A program made the translations under genes and the position numbers. Shown piece after piece: positions 24,349-36,749 of a DNA stretch of 64,000 bases. This stretch comes from Umbelopsis ramanniana AG (lineage: Eukaryota; Mucoromycota; Umbelopsidomycetes; Umbelopsidales; Umbelopsidaceae): positions 153,785 to 217,784 of the forward strand of contig NW_026252128.1 of NCBI RefSeq assembly GCF_025399195.1, read 5' to 3'. A model generated the notes under the pieces. The model saw only the letters and a list, made by a program, of their open reading frames with translations, was not told the origin of the DNA and did no database searches. Numbering within the stretch: the first letter of the stretch is position 1; each line of letters opens with the position of its first letter.

Positions 24349-26170
24349 CTAACTGGAAATAGAGCCTGTAAAAGTGTGTCGTTGTGAGGGTCTCCGGTTA
24401 GACTTCCGTCGCATGCGATCCAAATGTTTAGTATCTAAGAAGTAATTGGCGAGAATAAGTTCAAGCTCCTGTACACGAGCTTCTAGATCCATCGGTGAGG
24501 TTCCTGTAACCGACTGTTCGTCGCTCATCATCGTTGACACATCTGTTACAGGTGTTCTAGGTAAAGGGTGTTCTATTTCCTCCGTTTTCTCCGCCCAATG
24601 CCTGGACTCGCCGGTCGACGTCGCTCGTTCTAGCTCGACGTTGTAATACTCAGATTTGATGGACACAATCTCTTGTTGTAATAACGCTTTCTTGTCTGAC
24701 TCCATAGGAGAATAGGATGGCGGAGGGTCGAAAAAAAAGGAAAAATAATGCACCACACCCCATGGCGCTAATCTTGTCATACCGAATAACATTACGTATA
24801 TGATATTCAGCAATCCAAATGCACCACCCGTCAACGCAAGTAGTGATAGAATGGTATTTTGTCGCTGTTCTTGCTGTTTTTGAGGATTGTTGTCACGATA
24901 AAGTCAGTATTCATTCCGCCTGAGCGTAGTCTGGATATATTATTTTACCTGAACATTCATGGTACCACTTCCTAGCTGGATAGAAAAATGGCCAGTCATC
25001 ATCTGTAGATTTTTTGAATGTTTAATTCCATAATACCATACGTTAAACAGACCGATTCTTTTGAACTTACTCCGTTCGAAAAGTTGGGGTTGAAATGCAG
25101 TGGCCATATGATACTATCAGTCGATATGGTAGGTATGTCGACATATCGCGCAGCCTGATTTGATTTTTTCATTACTCACTGCCTATTTGAATTCAGTTTA
25201 AATTGTCACATTCATGCTCACCAGCCCAAAAAGCGCTCCAAAATCAGACGGTCTAATCGCCTTGTAAGTGCTTGGAGTAAAGATCAGGTTGGTAGAATGC
25301 CGTTGGATCTAATCACATAACAACGGACGTCAGTAAGTGAATGCTGATCATCGTTATGTATGAAAGCCTGCTTACCGCAGTGGCTTTCGTTACGCCCATA
25401 GTGATGTCTCGGTAGGCTTGAAATTGGCGAGGAATCCACCCTGGCACATCATTGGTGTACCAAGGATTGAATTGTGGCGCATATAACTGTACAGAGATGG
25501 CGGGCACTGAGAGAGTTTGCGAGACAGAAGCTGTCAAATTGTCGATCTGCCAATAAAAGTCCACTCGCCGCACAACATCCTTTCCTGGCGTATCAGGCGT
25601 GTCAGCATTTAATCCAAAGGCAATGGACCCGTTCGACTGAAATATCTGACAATACATGGTGGGACTATAAGCACCCTTTTGGATTAGTCCCGTGCAATTT
25701 GGGACGCGTCGAGAAGTCCAGCTACAAAGAATGAGTCGTTCTGTTGGTTACTTGAATAGAGCAGGCGTCACTCCGAAAGACTTACTTCATAGCAACAATA
25801 TCGCAATACCATAATCGCAGATTGGAGTTGGCACTGCACATCTCCACATCAGGTGACACGTAAGTATCCGTTATGTTTTGTGCCAATAGTTTGATCAGTG
25901 GCTGATCCTCATACAGCTGTATACACAGTGGTGTTTAGAGGGCTGTTCCCTTTTAGAATCAGATGATAAACACAAACCTGAATACACAAGTAAAGGAAAT
26001 ACGCAGCGAAGATACAAGTGAGCCCCACTGCTGTTATTCCGCGGACCCAGACCAGCGACGTTTTTTCCAGGGGCTGTCAATAACATGATTGATGAATATT
26101 TTCTTTGTAGTGGTGCAAATAAGACGTATTTATTCACCTTTCGTCGAAAAGCTTCCCTTATAAAATGCAT
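24349..26170 (-). CDS. unrecognised two-TM protein with large extracytoplasmic domain
   Basis: About seven exons, near 480 aa. A short basic N-terminus (MHFIREAFRRK) precedes TM1 (VGLTCIFAAYFLYLCIQ). About 250 residues with NxS/T sites follow (including NITDTY and NLTASVS) and predict a beta-rich ectodomain. TM2 (LLALTGGAFGLLNIIYVMLF) leads into a cytoplasmic tail that is Ser/Thr/Pro-rich and has a Glu/Leu-rich coiled-coil-like stretch (EARVQELELILANYFL) before a basic end. I do not recognise the family. Start choice is supported by a TATA box 63-70 nt upstream. It is divergent from EBP2 and convergent with the MATE gene. Exon joins in the middle of the ectodomain were inferred by frame and splice consensus. 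Confidence 0.65.
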
Positions 26171-26721
26171 TATACGAAGAAGAGAAGAACAGAAGAGAAG
26201 TAGCCGAGAAAAGAATGTTGGAGCTTGCTGATCTTTTATAGATTAGTTGTGGCACCTTGTGGCTGTGTCCAAAAAACAACATGCAAAATGTCCTCCTTCT
26301 GGCCACGGAGGAGGAACCAACTCCTATTTTTATACTCGCTATTGTTTCATACCAAAGGATCTCTTAAAAAGCTATTTTGATGTGAAATACATGCTGGCGT
26401 GTTTTGATCGACGTTTTGTGTAGTGGCGGGCCCAAGAGAGTGAGTATTAGCACCCTGTTTTTGGGAATATTTCGGGTTGCTGCGCCTGCTCAAGGTCTCA
26501 GCACCAAATGGGTCTTGGCACCACCAACCACTTTGACCAAGCCATAGATAGTGTGTTCTGGCCGTAGGTTAAGAGAAATATTACCTTCAAAAAAGAGAGG
26601 ATGTGTGGCTTGCTTTCAATTTCCTTCACCCAGAGTGTGACTGTTGAATCGAGACAAGAACCAATTTTTTTTTTCATACTCGAATAACCTGTGTCCGTTT
26701 AATATACATTTATACCAAACA
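26171..26721. other. divergent intergenic region two-TM gene/EBP2
   Basis: About 550 bp of shared promoter sequence. Only the minus-strand TATA box stands out; EBP2 has no clear TATA. Confidence 0.4.
26233..26240 (-). promoter_or_regulatory. TATA box of the two-TM protein gene
   Basis: TATAAAAG on the minus strand, its near edge 63 nt upstream of the ATG at 26170. Confidence 0.55.
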
Positions 26722-27812
26722 ATGTCATCAGACGATAGCAATCATTCAGAAGAGGAACTCCAAATCATACAGGAGGATGAGCTGATGGAACAAGTGCCTG
26801 TGTCTCTTGAAGATCTTGACGCTAGCGATATTGACGACGAGGACGGTGATCTGATCCTCGAGCAAAAGGTCACCATTAACAATGAGGTATAATATAGGAC
26901 TACTCTTTTCCAATGGATCTCGTCACCGTATATTAATTACTCAATGACTGTCTAGGCTGCGCTCAAGCGTATCACCGAAGAATTCAGGTTGAAGGATCTT
27001 CCTTGGATCGAGACCATGGCTGTGACTTCCACCGAACCTATTGAGCTTGAGGATGTACATGACGATTTGAAGAGAGAATTGGCTTTCTATCAGCAAGCTT
27101 TGGAGGCTGCCAATATTGGTCGTGAAAAGGTTAAGGCCGCCGGCCTTCCTTTTACTAGACCTGACGATTATTTTGCTGAAATGGTCAAGAGTGATGAACA
27201 CATGGAAAAGGTAAGCGTCTTCGCTGATAAAATTGGGTAAACTAGGCAATACAGCTGGCTGACTTAACACTTTCTTTTTCCTACAAGATCCGACAACGCT
27301 TGCTTGATGAAACTGCTGGAGTGAAAGCTTCAGAGGATGCCAAACGTCAACGTGACCTCAAGAAGTTCGGAAAGAAGGTTCAAATTGAGAAGCTTCAAGA
27401 ACGTCAAAAGAAGAAGTCCGAAGACATGGAGAAAATTAAAATGCTCAAGAGAAGTAAGTTAAAAAATACCTTTTTCAAAAAAAAATAGATAGTCTGGACA
27501 GATAATTGACAATGAATTATTTCTTTAGAGCGAAAGGGAGCTGAAGATTTCTCCACTGAAGATTTCGATATCGAGCTTGATGGGGGTGCTGATGATAAAT
27601 CCAACAAGAAGTCTAAGCGTGGTCCCAGCAAACGTGATAAGAAAGATTCGAAATATGGTTTCGGTGGCAAGAAGAGATATGCCAAGTCCAACACAGCAGA
27701 GTCTTCTGCCGATGTTGGTGGATTTAACCCTAAGAAGAACAAGGCACCATTCAAGGGCCAGGCTAAGCGACCAGGCAAAGCCAAGAGAGCAAACAATCGA
27801 AATCGCAAATAG
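26722..27812 (+). CDS. EBP2: EBP2, rRNA-processing protein
   Basis: Four exons (26722-26886, 26956-27210, 27288-27453, 27529-27812), 289 aa, all in phase. An acidic N-terminus is followed by the conserved Ebp2 core (LKDLPWIETMAVTS, then ELAFYQQALEAAN and PFTRPDDYFAEMVKSD), a Lys/Glu-rich helix (KKFGKKVQIEKLQERQKKK) and a basic tail with KYGFGGKKRYAKSN, GGFNPKKNK and a nuclear-localisation-like end. Ebp2 is a nucleolar assembly factor for 60S pre-ribosomes and 27S rRNA processing, partnering Brx1. Length is typical for human EBNA1BP2 (306 aa). It has no clear TATA box. Confidence 0.95.
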
Positions 27813-27989
27813 AGCCATCCTGTCCCCCAATAACACTCACTACATCTATCAACTCATATACGCACTTCACTTGTTCTTACATACTCCAAATGCTTGCAAT
27901 AAATCATGCAAATGTAATTATGTTTTTTCCCCCGCCAAAGAATAGTTGCGTGATGTTTTCTGGTCCAATTTTTTGGCTCGAGGTTTTTG

Positions 27990-27997
27990 TATAAATT
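27990..27997 (+). promoter_or_regulatory. TATA box of the CBS-PB1 gene
   Basis: TATAAATT, 52 nt upstream of the ATG at 28042. Confidence 0.5.
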
Positions 27998-28041
27998 TTC
28001 TGCCTTTGGTCGTCTGAGAAGTCTGTGTTCAGCTGGCCTTC

Positions 28042-30252
28042 ATGTCTACCGTGTCCTCAAAGAGATCCAAAATCCCATCACGAGTGGAAGCTCTTGATGC
28101 AGCGTCTTCTGCTGGAAGTAGACAACGTCAGAATAAGAGAGATGAGGTATTCAATCTTGCACACCCTGTACAGTGGAACATCCTTCATTCGTCAGAACTG
28201 ACACCGTTTTTCTCCAATTAGGCCATTCGTAAGAAACTGGAACAGGAGCTTTCCAAGAAGAGAGGAGGCAGCGCTAGAGTTAGACAATCTGGCAAAAAAA
28301 TTGCAGGAACTGTTTCGGCTCTTAGACCGGCCCAAGCTCTGACCGTCAAGGAGAACATGTTGGTCATTGAAGCAGCACAGCTCATGGCTGCAAAGCGGAG
28401 CGATTGCGTTCTGGTCGTCGACGAAGACGAGCACTTGAGTGGTATTTTTACGGTAAGTGGCCATACTTATTTTAGTGTTACAGTGCATTTGGCCTCAGTT
28501 TCTGACAACGATATCTATAGGCGAAAGATCTTGCTTACCGTGTTGTGGCCAACTCCTTGGATTCCAGGTACTTGAATTTTTTGAAAGTGCAAATGACCAT
28601 AGTGGTTACCATAATGTTCTAACATAACGTCATTTTCCGTTTTGATTTACGTAGAGAGACCAGTGTTGCTGATATCATGACCAAAGGTCCAATGTGCGTT
28701 ACCGCCGATACATCTGCAACTGACGCACTTAATTTAATGGTTTCCCGAGGTTTCCGTCATTTGGTATGCGCAAATCTGTTAATTGCTTACATGCCTGTTT
28801 AAGGTACCAAATATTAATCACGTTACAACATTTAGCCGGTATGCAACGAAGAGGGAGATATCTTTGGCCTGCTCGATATTACAAAATGCTTGTACGAAGC
28901 TTTGGATAAAATGGAGCGTGCTTACGGATCGTCCAAGAAACTATATGATGCACTCCAAGGTGTAGAACGAGAGTGGACCAATGGCGGCCCTGTTCAAATT
29001 GTTCAACATATGGAAATGCTTAGAGAGAAAATGTCTTGTCCCGACATTGCCTCCGTCTTAGATGGCCAGCCTCCCGTTGAAGTCAAACTCAGAGCAAACG
29101 TCAAGGAGATTGCCCAGCTTATGAAAGCGCACCATACCACTGCTGTCCTTGTTATGGACAAGCATTCCCTCGCTGGTATCTTCACAAGCAAGGACGTTGT
29201 TCTTCGTGTCATTGCTGCTGGTTTGAACCCTGAACAAACATCGGTTGTTCGAGTAATGACCCCACACCCAGATACCGCCACACCTGATACCACTATTCTA
29301 GAAGCCCTTCGAAAAATGCATGGTAAGTGTGACTCAGAGAGCGACCTCTCTTTGCTTTCATACTAAACCGCTTCTTCGTATAGATGGGCATTATCTCAAC
29401 CTCCCAATCCGCGAAGAAAACCAGCCTATCATTGGAGTGGTTGATGTACTAAAATTGACATACGCTACCCTGGAACAGGTAAACCAAATCATTTGGTAGG
29501 AGGGGACATTGGTGTTGTTTATGGTATTTAACGGTATGTTTTTACAACAGATCAATAGTATTCAGGGCGCTGATAACGAGGGCGGCCCCATGTGGAACAA
29601 GTTTTGGAGTAGCTTTGGAGCAGACAGCGACTCTGCTGTTTCGGATTCTCATACAGCTAGTGGACGTTCAATGGCAGCGATGGAATCATCTTCGTCGCCT
29701 CTTCAAGCCTTCCCTGAAATTACTCCAAATGAGAGTGCCAGCATGGTGAACAACGACGAAATGCGATCCACTCTGTCTTCTCAATATGGAAGCCAAAATG
29801 ATGATACCTTTGCCTTTAAATTTTCTTTCAATGGCAAGACCCATCGTTTCACAGCCGCCCACAACAGTTACGATGTACTCCATGAGATGATTCTTCACAA
29901 GCTTGAGGACGATCATGACTCACCAAGTCAACTTGCGATATCGTTTGAGGATGATGAAAAGGACAAGGTGTTGATTACATCGGATGCTGACTTACGGGAC
30001 GCCGTTCAACTTGCTCGTAAACAAGGCCACGATCGTGTTCGATTATATGTCAGAGAAAAGGATGTAAAATCTATCAACGTACCCAAGCCCGATACCACCG
30101 ATGCTGAGCGAGTAGATGTCAGCCCCCGCAAACACAACCGTGACGCGAATAAGAAAAGCCAGACCGACCTTATTCTTCCAGCTGCCATTGTTGGACTCGG
30201 TATTGTTATCATTGCTGCCTTTGCTGTCAGCCGTCTCAATCAGCGTCAATAG
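28042..30252 (+). CDS. CBS-domain plus PB1-domain tail-anchored protein (Mug70-like)
   Basis: Seven exons (28042-28146, 28222-28452, 28521-28567, 28655-28763, 28836-29322, 29384-29478, 29551-30252) give 591 aa in continuous frame. Two pairs of CBS motifs are visible (about residues 60-180 and 225-360: e.g. DCVLVVDEDEHLSGIFTAKD and TTAVLVMDKHSLAGIFTSKD), a Ser-rich linker, a PB1 domain (FAFKFSFNGKTHRF to VRLYVREKD, about 430-515) and a single C-terminal membrane segment (LPAAIVGLGIVIIAAFAVS). Fission yeast Mug70 has the CBS-PB1 order. CBS pairs bind adenylates or similar ligands; PB1 mediates hetero-oligomerisation. The final segment predicts a tail anchor facing the cytosol. The physiological role is not established. 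Confidence 0.85.
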
Positions 30253-30673
30253 ATGCAACTTGTCGTTATTTTTATGTTATGTTGAAACCCCCCAAAAGAA
30301 GAACCATCCATGTAAACTTCTTTGGTTTTCTGACATGCCTTCTTTTCATTTCTTTATAATCGATCCAGTCCCACATATGCTATGCTTCCTGTTTCATATC
30401 ATGTACTTAGCGATTTACCCCCCAGTGAATTGTAATAAATTTCTATAAATCCCATGTTGATCACACACTTATTGTTCATGCATTTGAAAAATGAGTGACA
30501 AGTTTACGCTTGCTAAGTAGTAATTTATGGACGTAATAAATATATACAAATTGTAAAGCATTATCTCACTTTACGAGATATACGACTCAAGTGGTTTGGT
30601 TTTTTTTTTTTTTTGTGGGTCAGTTTGACTTGGTTTGATATAGGTAAATTGTACGATACTTTGAATTTAGATG
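30253..30673. other. convergent 3' intergenic region
   Basis: About 420 bp between convergent genes, AT-rich, with a T14 run (30600-30614) antisense to the kinase 3' end. No gene seen. Confidence 0.4.
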
Positions 30674-33600
30674 CTAGGCCTCGTTGTGACTTGAAGCTTC
30701 GCTACGCAGGCTAGAAGCGCTTGAATGGCGTGGTAAGTTAGGGATGGATGGTACTTCATTGTATTGAATAGAGGATGACTCTGAGCGCATGGATGACTCT
30801 GAGCGAACAGTGCCATTGACCAAAGAGGGCGAGGGGGCAATAAAGTCTGGGTGTGCCTCGTTATCATTGTTGGATGTGATAGGGTCTGAAACTTGGTTGC
30901 CGCTGCTTGATTGGGATTCATGACGATTACTGGCACTGATGTCTCTAAAGTATTGTTGAGCCTGTGCACCGCCAATGACATGATCAGGATGCCCTTCCAG
31001 TGGCATACTGCCTGCAATACTACGTATGATTCTAGAAGATGAGGTGCCAACCGCCTTCAGTTCAGGAGACTTGGCTGCCAAATGGTGGTGGATACCATCA
31101 TGTTCCTCATCATCTTCATATCGCATTTCTTCGTCGCACAAATCCAAGTAGTTCGTGATCCATGGATGTTGAAGAAGCTCTTGAGCCGAAGGACGCTTAT
31201 GAGCTGATCGAATGAAGCACTGCTTCAAGAAATCGATTCCTTCTTCAGAAAGCTGCGATGCCTCAGGTAGTGGAGGACACCCAGTGGCAACATGGTACAT
31301 GACAGCCCATTCATTATCCAAATTAGACCATGGTCGTCGACCCGTTGTCATTTCCACGATACAGCATCCTAGCGACCAAATATCCATAGCACCTTTACGA
31401 CCCTTTTCACCACCAGTGATGACTTCAGGAGCCTTGTGAGAGTATTAGTCATGTGTGTTTAAAAAAGAACTTATGACACCCAAGCTGTAAACAAATGCTT
31501 ACCATATACATGGGAGTTCCCGTCAAGCTATTAACGTTTACGTTCATAGTCGTTTTACCCATTGTCTTTTGACCCTTGGCAAGGATCTTGGCCGCACCGA
31601 AATCGGAGAACTTAAGTTTACCAAGATGGTCAATCAAAATATCTATTTGAAAAACACAAAGGTGGTTAGAATGTATCACAAGGAATGCCAAGCATTGATA
31701 TATGGCTACTTACTGTCAGGCTTGATATCACGATGAACAACGTTGTTAGAGTGAAGATAGGCGAGACCTTCCAAGAGTTGATACACATAGTCGACCACAT
31801 AGATTTCATCTTCAATGCTACCACCATGCTCAAGCAAGCCACCTAAACTGCCATTCTCGCAGTACTCCATAAAGATGTTGACCTTATCACGATGGACCTC
31901 CATACCGAAATACTGAACAATATTTGGATGCTGAAGCATTTCCATGACCTTCATTTCTTCCTTGATAGACTTGTGCAGTGCAGAAAGAGAGCTAGAATCT
32001 GGGAAACGGATTTCCTTGACGGCCATGACAGTAGAAGTATCCAGATTGATGGCCAAGTATACAGATCCAAAAGTACCTGCACCGATGAATTTGCCTTGTT
32101 GCCATCGGAAGGATATATCAGATGAAGAAGGTGCAAGGAACATAAGTGATTGATCCTCAGGTCGCTGCTTGTCCAGAACTTTGCCGATAAGGTTTCGTTC
32201 ACGCTCAATTTCCTGTCGCTTATCTTCCAATTCAGCAATGGTACGCATCCATCGCTCGCGAATATAGGTAATAGCACTGGGATTAGCAGCAGAGTCTTTG
32301 GTGGTTCCAAATGTCGAACATGTAGTTGTCGCTGATTCATCCCGACCACCGGATATATTATAAGATCCTCTCTTGGAGATGGTGCTTCGTCTGGGGTTTT
32401 GAACCTTGACATCGTCATGTACAACCTTTGTTCCCAATACGTCAAAGTGAGAAATGAGCAATGCTATACAGCTTGCTACCTTTGATTGCAATCGAATGAA
32501 TTCAGCTTCACTCAGAGCCAAGATATTGTTTCCGCGAGTCATCACCATACCAAAATCGAGAGCAAGTACAGCCCAACGGAAAGTCTTCCTATCAGTCGGA
32601 ACGCATTCATCAGTGATAAAGCAGATCCAATCAATGGCTAAGCGAACGAGTTTCAAGTCAAGTTGTCGCCGACTGATTAGATCCAAAAATTTGGCTGAAT
32701 AGTTTCCAAAATCACTAGCAAAGCTGAAGCATTCTTCTACAAGATCTTGGCGGTCAACATTATGGGTTTGTTCTTGGATGGTCTTTACACCAGTAATAGC
32801 GGATTCAGCTAGTTTGAAAACACTCTTCTTGATTTTGTTGAGCTCTCGGTTGATCTTTGGAATATGAGCTCGTCGTTCTTGTTTCAACTCCACACCACAG
32901 TTGAGGACGACACTCCAGAACTTGCCGCGCGCCTCCGTCAGTCGCTCAGCTGATTCAGACACAAGTCGAACTCGATCAGCCTTGATTTCCAGCTCGATAT
33001 GATCGATGGGTAATTCAACAATATCACCAGTCCACAGGAAGCTTTGCCAAGGCGAGAGAATAAGTACGTATTGATCTGGGTCGCGCGAGACATAGTTTAC
33101 ACCTCCAGGTGTTGGTGGCGGATTTAAGTCTGACTGAGTTGTGCTAGCATGTATTATGGTCTTGATTTTATCTGGCCGACCAAACAGATCTGGAGACGCA
33201 ATGACATATACTCCATCCTCTTCAAAAGTACCAGTGTACACCAAGAAATGATCTGTTTCTGCCAAAGCGTTGATAAAGTCGGTAAAGGAAGCACCATCTA
33301 CGACGTATTCTGCAGCGTTTTCAAACTGTGCCTTGAACATTCTTTACAGCAATAAAAACCGTCAATACGTGATTTCGTACAAATCAAAATGAGGGCAAGC
33401 AAAAATAAAAGTAATATTGGGGACTTACTTTGCGAATCGCAAAAGCTTTCTGGCTCGCATTCTCATGCTCTGTAATACTTTGGCATATTCACTATCCATT
33501 CCAGTCGCTTTCAGGGCTTCCGGACTTTTGAGACATTTAGTATAGTGCTTCATTAGCGCGATCAACAATCGATTTGTGAGTAAGCTATGAAATCCATGTG

Positions 33601-35117
33601 TAAAAAAAAAAGTAAGCTCCTACTATACCATACAGGATTACTCATGTTCTGAGGACTTACCAGAATTGCTCGGCGCATTCGCGATCACCGCCCTTGATAG
33701 ATCGACATATAGTTTCCTTCAAAAAGTCCCATTCTTTTTCCATGACTTCGCACTCTCTCAGACTGTTCTCACGTTCCATGTCGAGCTTGTAGCCAATAAG
33801 CCTAAAGTAGAATCTTACTGCGTCCATGACGATACTATCATAGTTGATGCATACAGCTTCACACTCTTCGAACTCCCAACCTGGAGCTGGAGTAGCTAAT
33901 TCTTCATACTGTTGTCGTACATTACATGCGAGTTTTAGTAGACCACGATAATCTTCTAGTATAGCATCTATCATGGGCGATGAGGGATTATTAAGGCGAT
34001 CTTGATAGTGTAACTTGTACTTGAGAGCTTCCTCGACAAGAGATATTGGGAAAGAAGCAAGGCGCTTCAACTCTACGATAAACGGAGGTAAGTTCATTTC
34101 GTCGAACAATTCAGAGTTGGAAGCCATAGTTTGCTTGGACTTGACAAGTAGGGAGTAGAGTGCAGAAAGAAGACGTCTGTCGAATGTATCTTGCAATGCA
34201 GATTCTTTCAAAATACGCTCCAAGAAAGATGGGTCGATTTCTTGGGCGGTAACGTTTGAATTACTGCCAAGGACGGCTTTGTGTCCCGCAGGGGAAAGAC
34301 TTTGGACTTCAGTAGCAGGGTCTCTTGCGATTTGGAGTTCATCTGAGCCTGTCCAATCTTTGAGAATTTGGAACTGCATTCTCAAACTGTGGGTGATAGT
34401 ACCCCAAGCGTTCAAAGCATCAACACGGGTTTGAACAGTTTCCGAGGCATACTTGGGGCAATGTATACTGAGCTCTGCTCGAGTAGGGTACAGTCCTTCG
34501 ATGCGATCAATATCCTTGAGTAGGTCGGCAACTTGATGTAAGGCCGGTGATTCAGTATCTTGGACTTTAAATTCTAAAAGTCTATTGAGTACTTTGTCTA
34601 TATCTTGGCGTAATTCTTCCAAGGTCTGCTTTTCAGTAACACTTGTACGGCCGGTTAACTTTGCTCGCAAAGCTATCCATATTTCTCTGATAATAGTGGG
34701 GTGTTGTTCTCTGATGTTGGCTGCAGTAGCTAGACGTTTGCGTTCAGACTTAATGACTTCGCCCATTAGCACAGATTGTAACATCTGCTGCCATTCCAAA
34801 CGTTCATGATTAATCTCTGGTTGCTGCGACGGATCGTCTCGTAGTTTATCAGGATGTCGAGTAATGTTTCTTAGAATGTCATCTTCGTCATCAGAGTCTC
34901 TGCCTTCGGTATCTGAGTCGTAACTTGAGAGTGGTACATGGTACGATGGATTAGGTCGCTCACGGAGCATCCTGTGGTAGCCATTGGCAGATGTAATGCC
35001 AGGGTATCTTGAGCCGTCATTTGCTGACTGTCTTTCGTAACCATTAACATAATATGTATGTGTTTGATTTTCTGCCTCCTCCCATCGAACCTTTCGAGAG
35101 TTCTCTGTAGTCGCCAT
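30674..35117 (-). CDS. MAPKKK of the HOG/stress pathway (Ssk2/Wis4/MEKK4 type)
   Basis: Five exons, about 1380 aa. The long N-terminal two-thirds is the helical non-catalytic region of Ssk2/Ssk22/Wis4/MEKK4. The kinase domain begins at FIGAGTFGSVYLA (Gly-loop), then AVKEIRF (catalytic Lys), HRDIKPDNILI (catalytic loop split by an intron at about 31650-31706), SDFGAAK (DFG) and GTPMYMAPEVI (APE, split by another intron). FGSVYLAINLDTSTVMAVKE is very close to Wis4. In yeast this kinase is activated by Ssk1 binding and phosphorylates Pbs2/Wis1 under osmotic and oxidative stress. Unusually, about 190 residues rich in Ser, His and Asn follow the kinase domain; yeast family members end shortly after it. 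The start is the ATG at 35117. Confidence 0.88.
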
Positions 35118-35616
35118 GACTAAAAAAAAATTGTCAAAGAAGAAGGTGGATTAATTTCGACAATTTCAACTTCGAACAACCTGAGGTCTGAGAACTGACT
35201 GTTTCCTTGTAACTCCGCTTCCGCTGATACCGATGTCCTTTTCACTTGGCGCTCCTTCCAATAGGAGGACATCGCTCATAGTGAGATCATCTTTTCACTA
35301 CGAGTTTTTTAAAAAATTACATTGCTCTCAATAAAAAGAAATGTTTGCCAAGTAACAACAGGCATAAGTATTCAAAAAATCCACACCAATAGATGGCAAT
35401 TGGTAGCTTCGACTATAACGGTTGAGTGTACCTTTTTTTAATTGCACTATACATTCTCCTTGCTTGCCTACACTATATAACTAAACAGTCCCATGGTGAG
35501 AAGAGCTCACGGTGAGAAAACTGTGTGTTTCATGTCAGCAAAAACCAGCAGCTGGTTGACAAGAAGTAGCACCACATTGATGCCAAAAAATGTCTGAGAC
35601 GACGAAAAAAAAATTG
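35118..35616. other. kinase promoter and intergenic region
   Basis: About 500 bp upstream of the MAPKKK. It has A/T runs but no clear TATA box, and its right end holds the T-run terminator of tRNA-Asn. No gene seen. Confidence 0.4.
35607..35615 (-). terminator. Pol III T-run terminator of tRNA-Asn
   Basis: The minus strand continues with a few bases and then a run of T directly after the tRNA 3' end, the usual Pol III stop. Confidence 0.6.
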
Positions 35617-35690
35617 CGCTCCCGGGAAGGCTCGAACTTCCAACCTCCTGATTAACAGTCAGACGCGCTAGCCAATTGCGCCACGGAAGC
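35617..35690 (-). tRNA. tRNA-Asn (GTT)
   Basis: A 74-nt cloverleaf without intron. The acceptor stem pairs GCTTCCG with CGGGAGC (one T-G wobble); D-stem GCGC/GCGC; anticodon stem TCTGA/TCAGG with loop CTGTTAA, giving anticodon GTT; T-stem GGAAG/CTTCC with loop TTCGAGC. A run of nine T follows on the transcribed strand as a Pol III terminator. Confidence 0.95.
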
Positions 35691-35853
35691 AATTTCTGAA
35701 AGTTGGACCACTATACTTAATAAGTGATCTTTACATGACATCTATCCCTTAACGTGGTCGAACAGTGTTTCTGCATTGCATTATTTGATAATTATACTTC
35801 AAAAATAGTAGGCTTATGATAGATACCTCTTTGGTAAATGTTCACGTAATTTT

Positions 35854-36231
35854 TTACCTTCTCAGTTTATAAAAGATTGTCAAGATTATCCCAAAGACCA
35901 GTGGAGTAGCATTTTGAGACGGACTGCAGTCCAGCTTTTCTCGCTTATATTCGGAAAAAAAAAAAGTTTTGATTTCTGTCAAGATGCATTTTTCGAAAAT
36001 TTTCGAAAATTTAGAAAAGTTCAACGCCCTTCCGAAGATTAACTTAGAGGTATTGTATCCATTCCTCGTTCTTACGGGAATTTTGCTGACAACCAAAAAA
36101 AAAAAAAAAATTGTAACAAGTTTAAAAGGACTACAATTCAACCATTTATTATCTATTATTTCTGTAGCCTTTGATAAGGTGGATGGTTGCGAAAGCTTTA
36201 CGTCTGTTGAAGTTTCCGGACTACTTGCCAT
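35854..36231 (-). other. possible small ORF of unknown nature
   Basis: A 125-codon frame with an ATG start opens MASSPETSTDVKLSQPST, followed by a T-rich hydrophobic stretch from poly-A/T DNA. The first 40 residues look protein-like, the rest does not. It may be a decayed exon. I do not recognise it and do not call a gene. Confidence 0.15.
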
Positions 36232-36749
36232 GATAGCGCCGTGAGGTTAACATGCCAACTCTTCTCAGCCATCTCTATCACCATCGTGTTTCTTACTTCG
36301 CACCCTCCTCTGGTGACAATAACGTCTTATAAAATTTCTTGTATTGAGTGCTGGTACCTAAAATAAATATTTCTGGCGCTGACTTAAAAACTGATCTTTA
36401 TCATAGAAAGAAAAAATTTTTAATCACTTGAATGCGTTGGTCAAAAAATTTTATACACTGATCTGCTTTGAAGGGGACTGCAACAAAAGCAGATGATCAA
36501 TGTCGAGCCCAAACTTTCTGAATGATGACTCTTACCAGCGTTGAAATGTATCCACATGATGGACTTATCCAACTTGACATCATCATCAACAGTTTTCAAC
36601 CAAAGGCCCTGCCGGTCAACGGTCAGTTCTTATCCTTCCGAGCTCAGGAAGAGGACTCGCCATACAGAAAATTTAATGGTATATCGTACAATGATATGAA
36701 TATCATCTTCAGGTTCTCGGCAGAATGGGCAAAAAGCTGATGGGAATTG

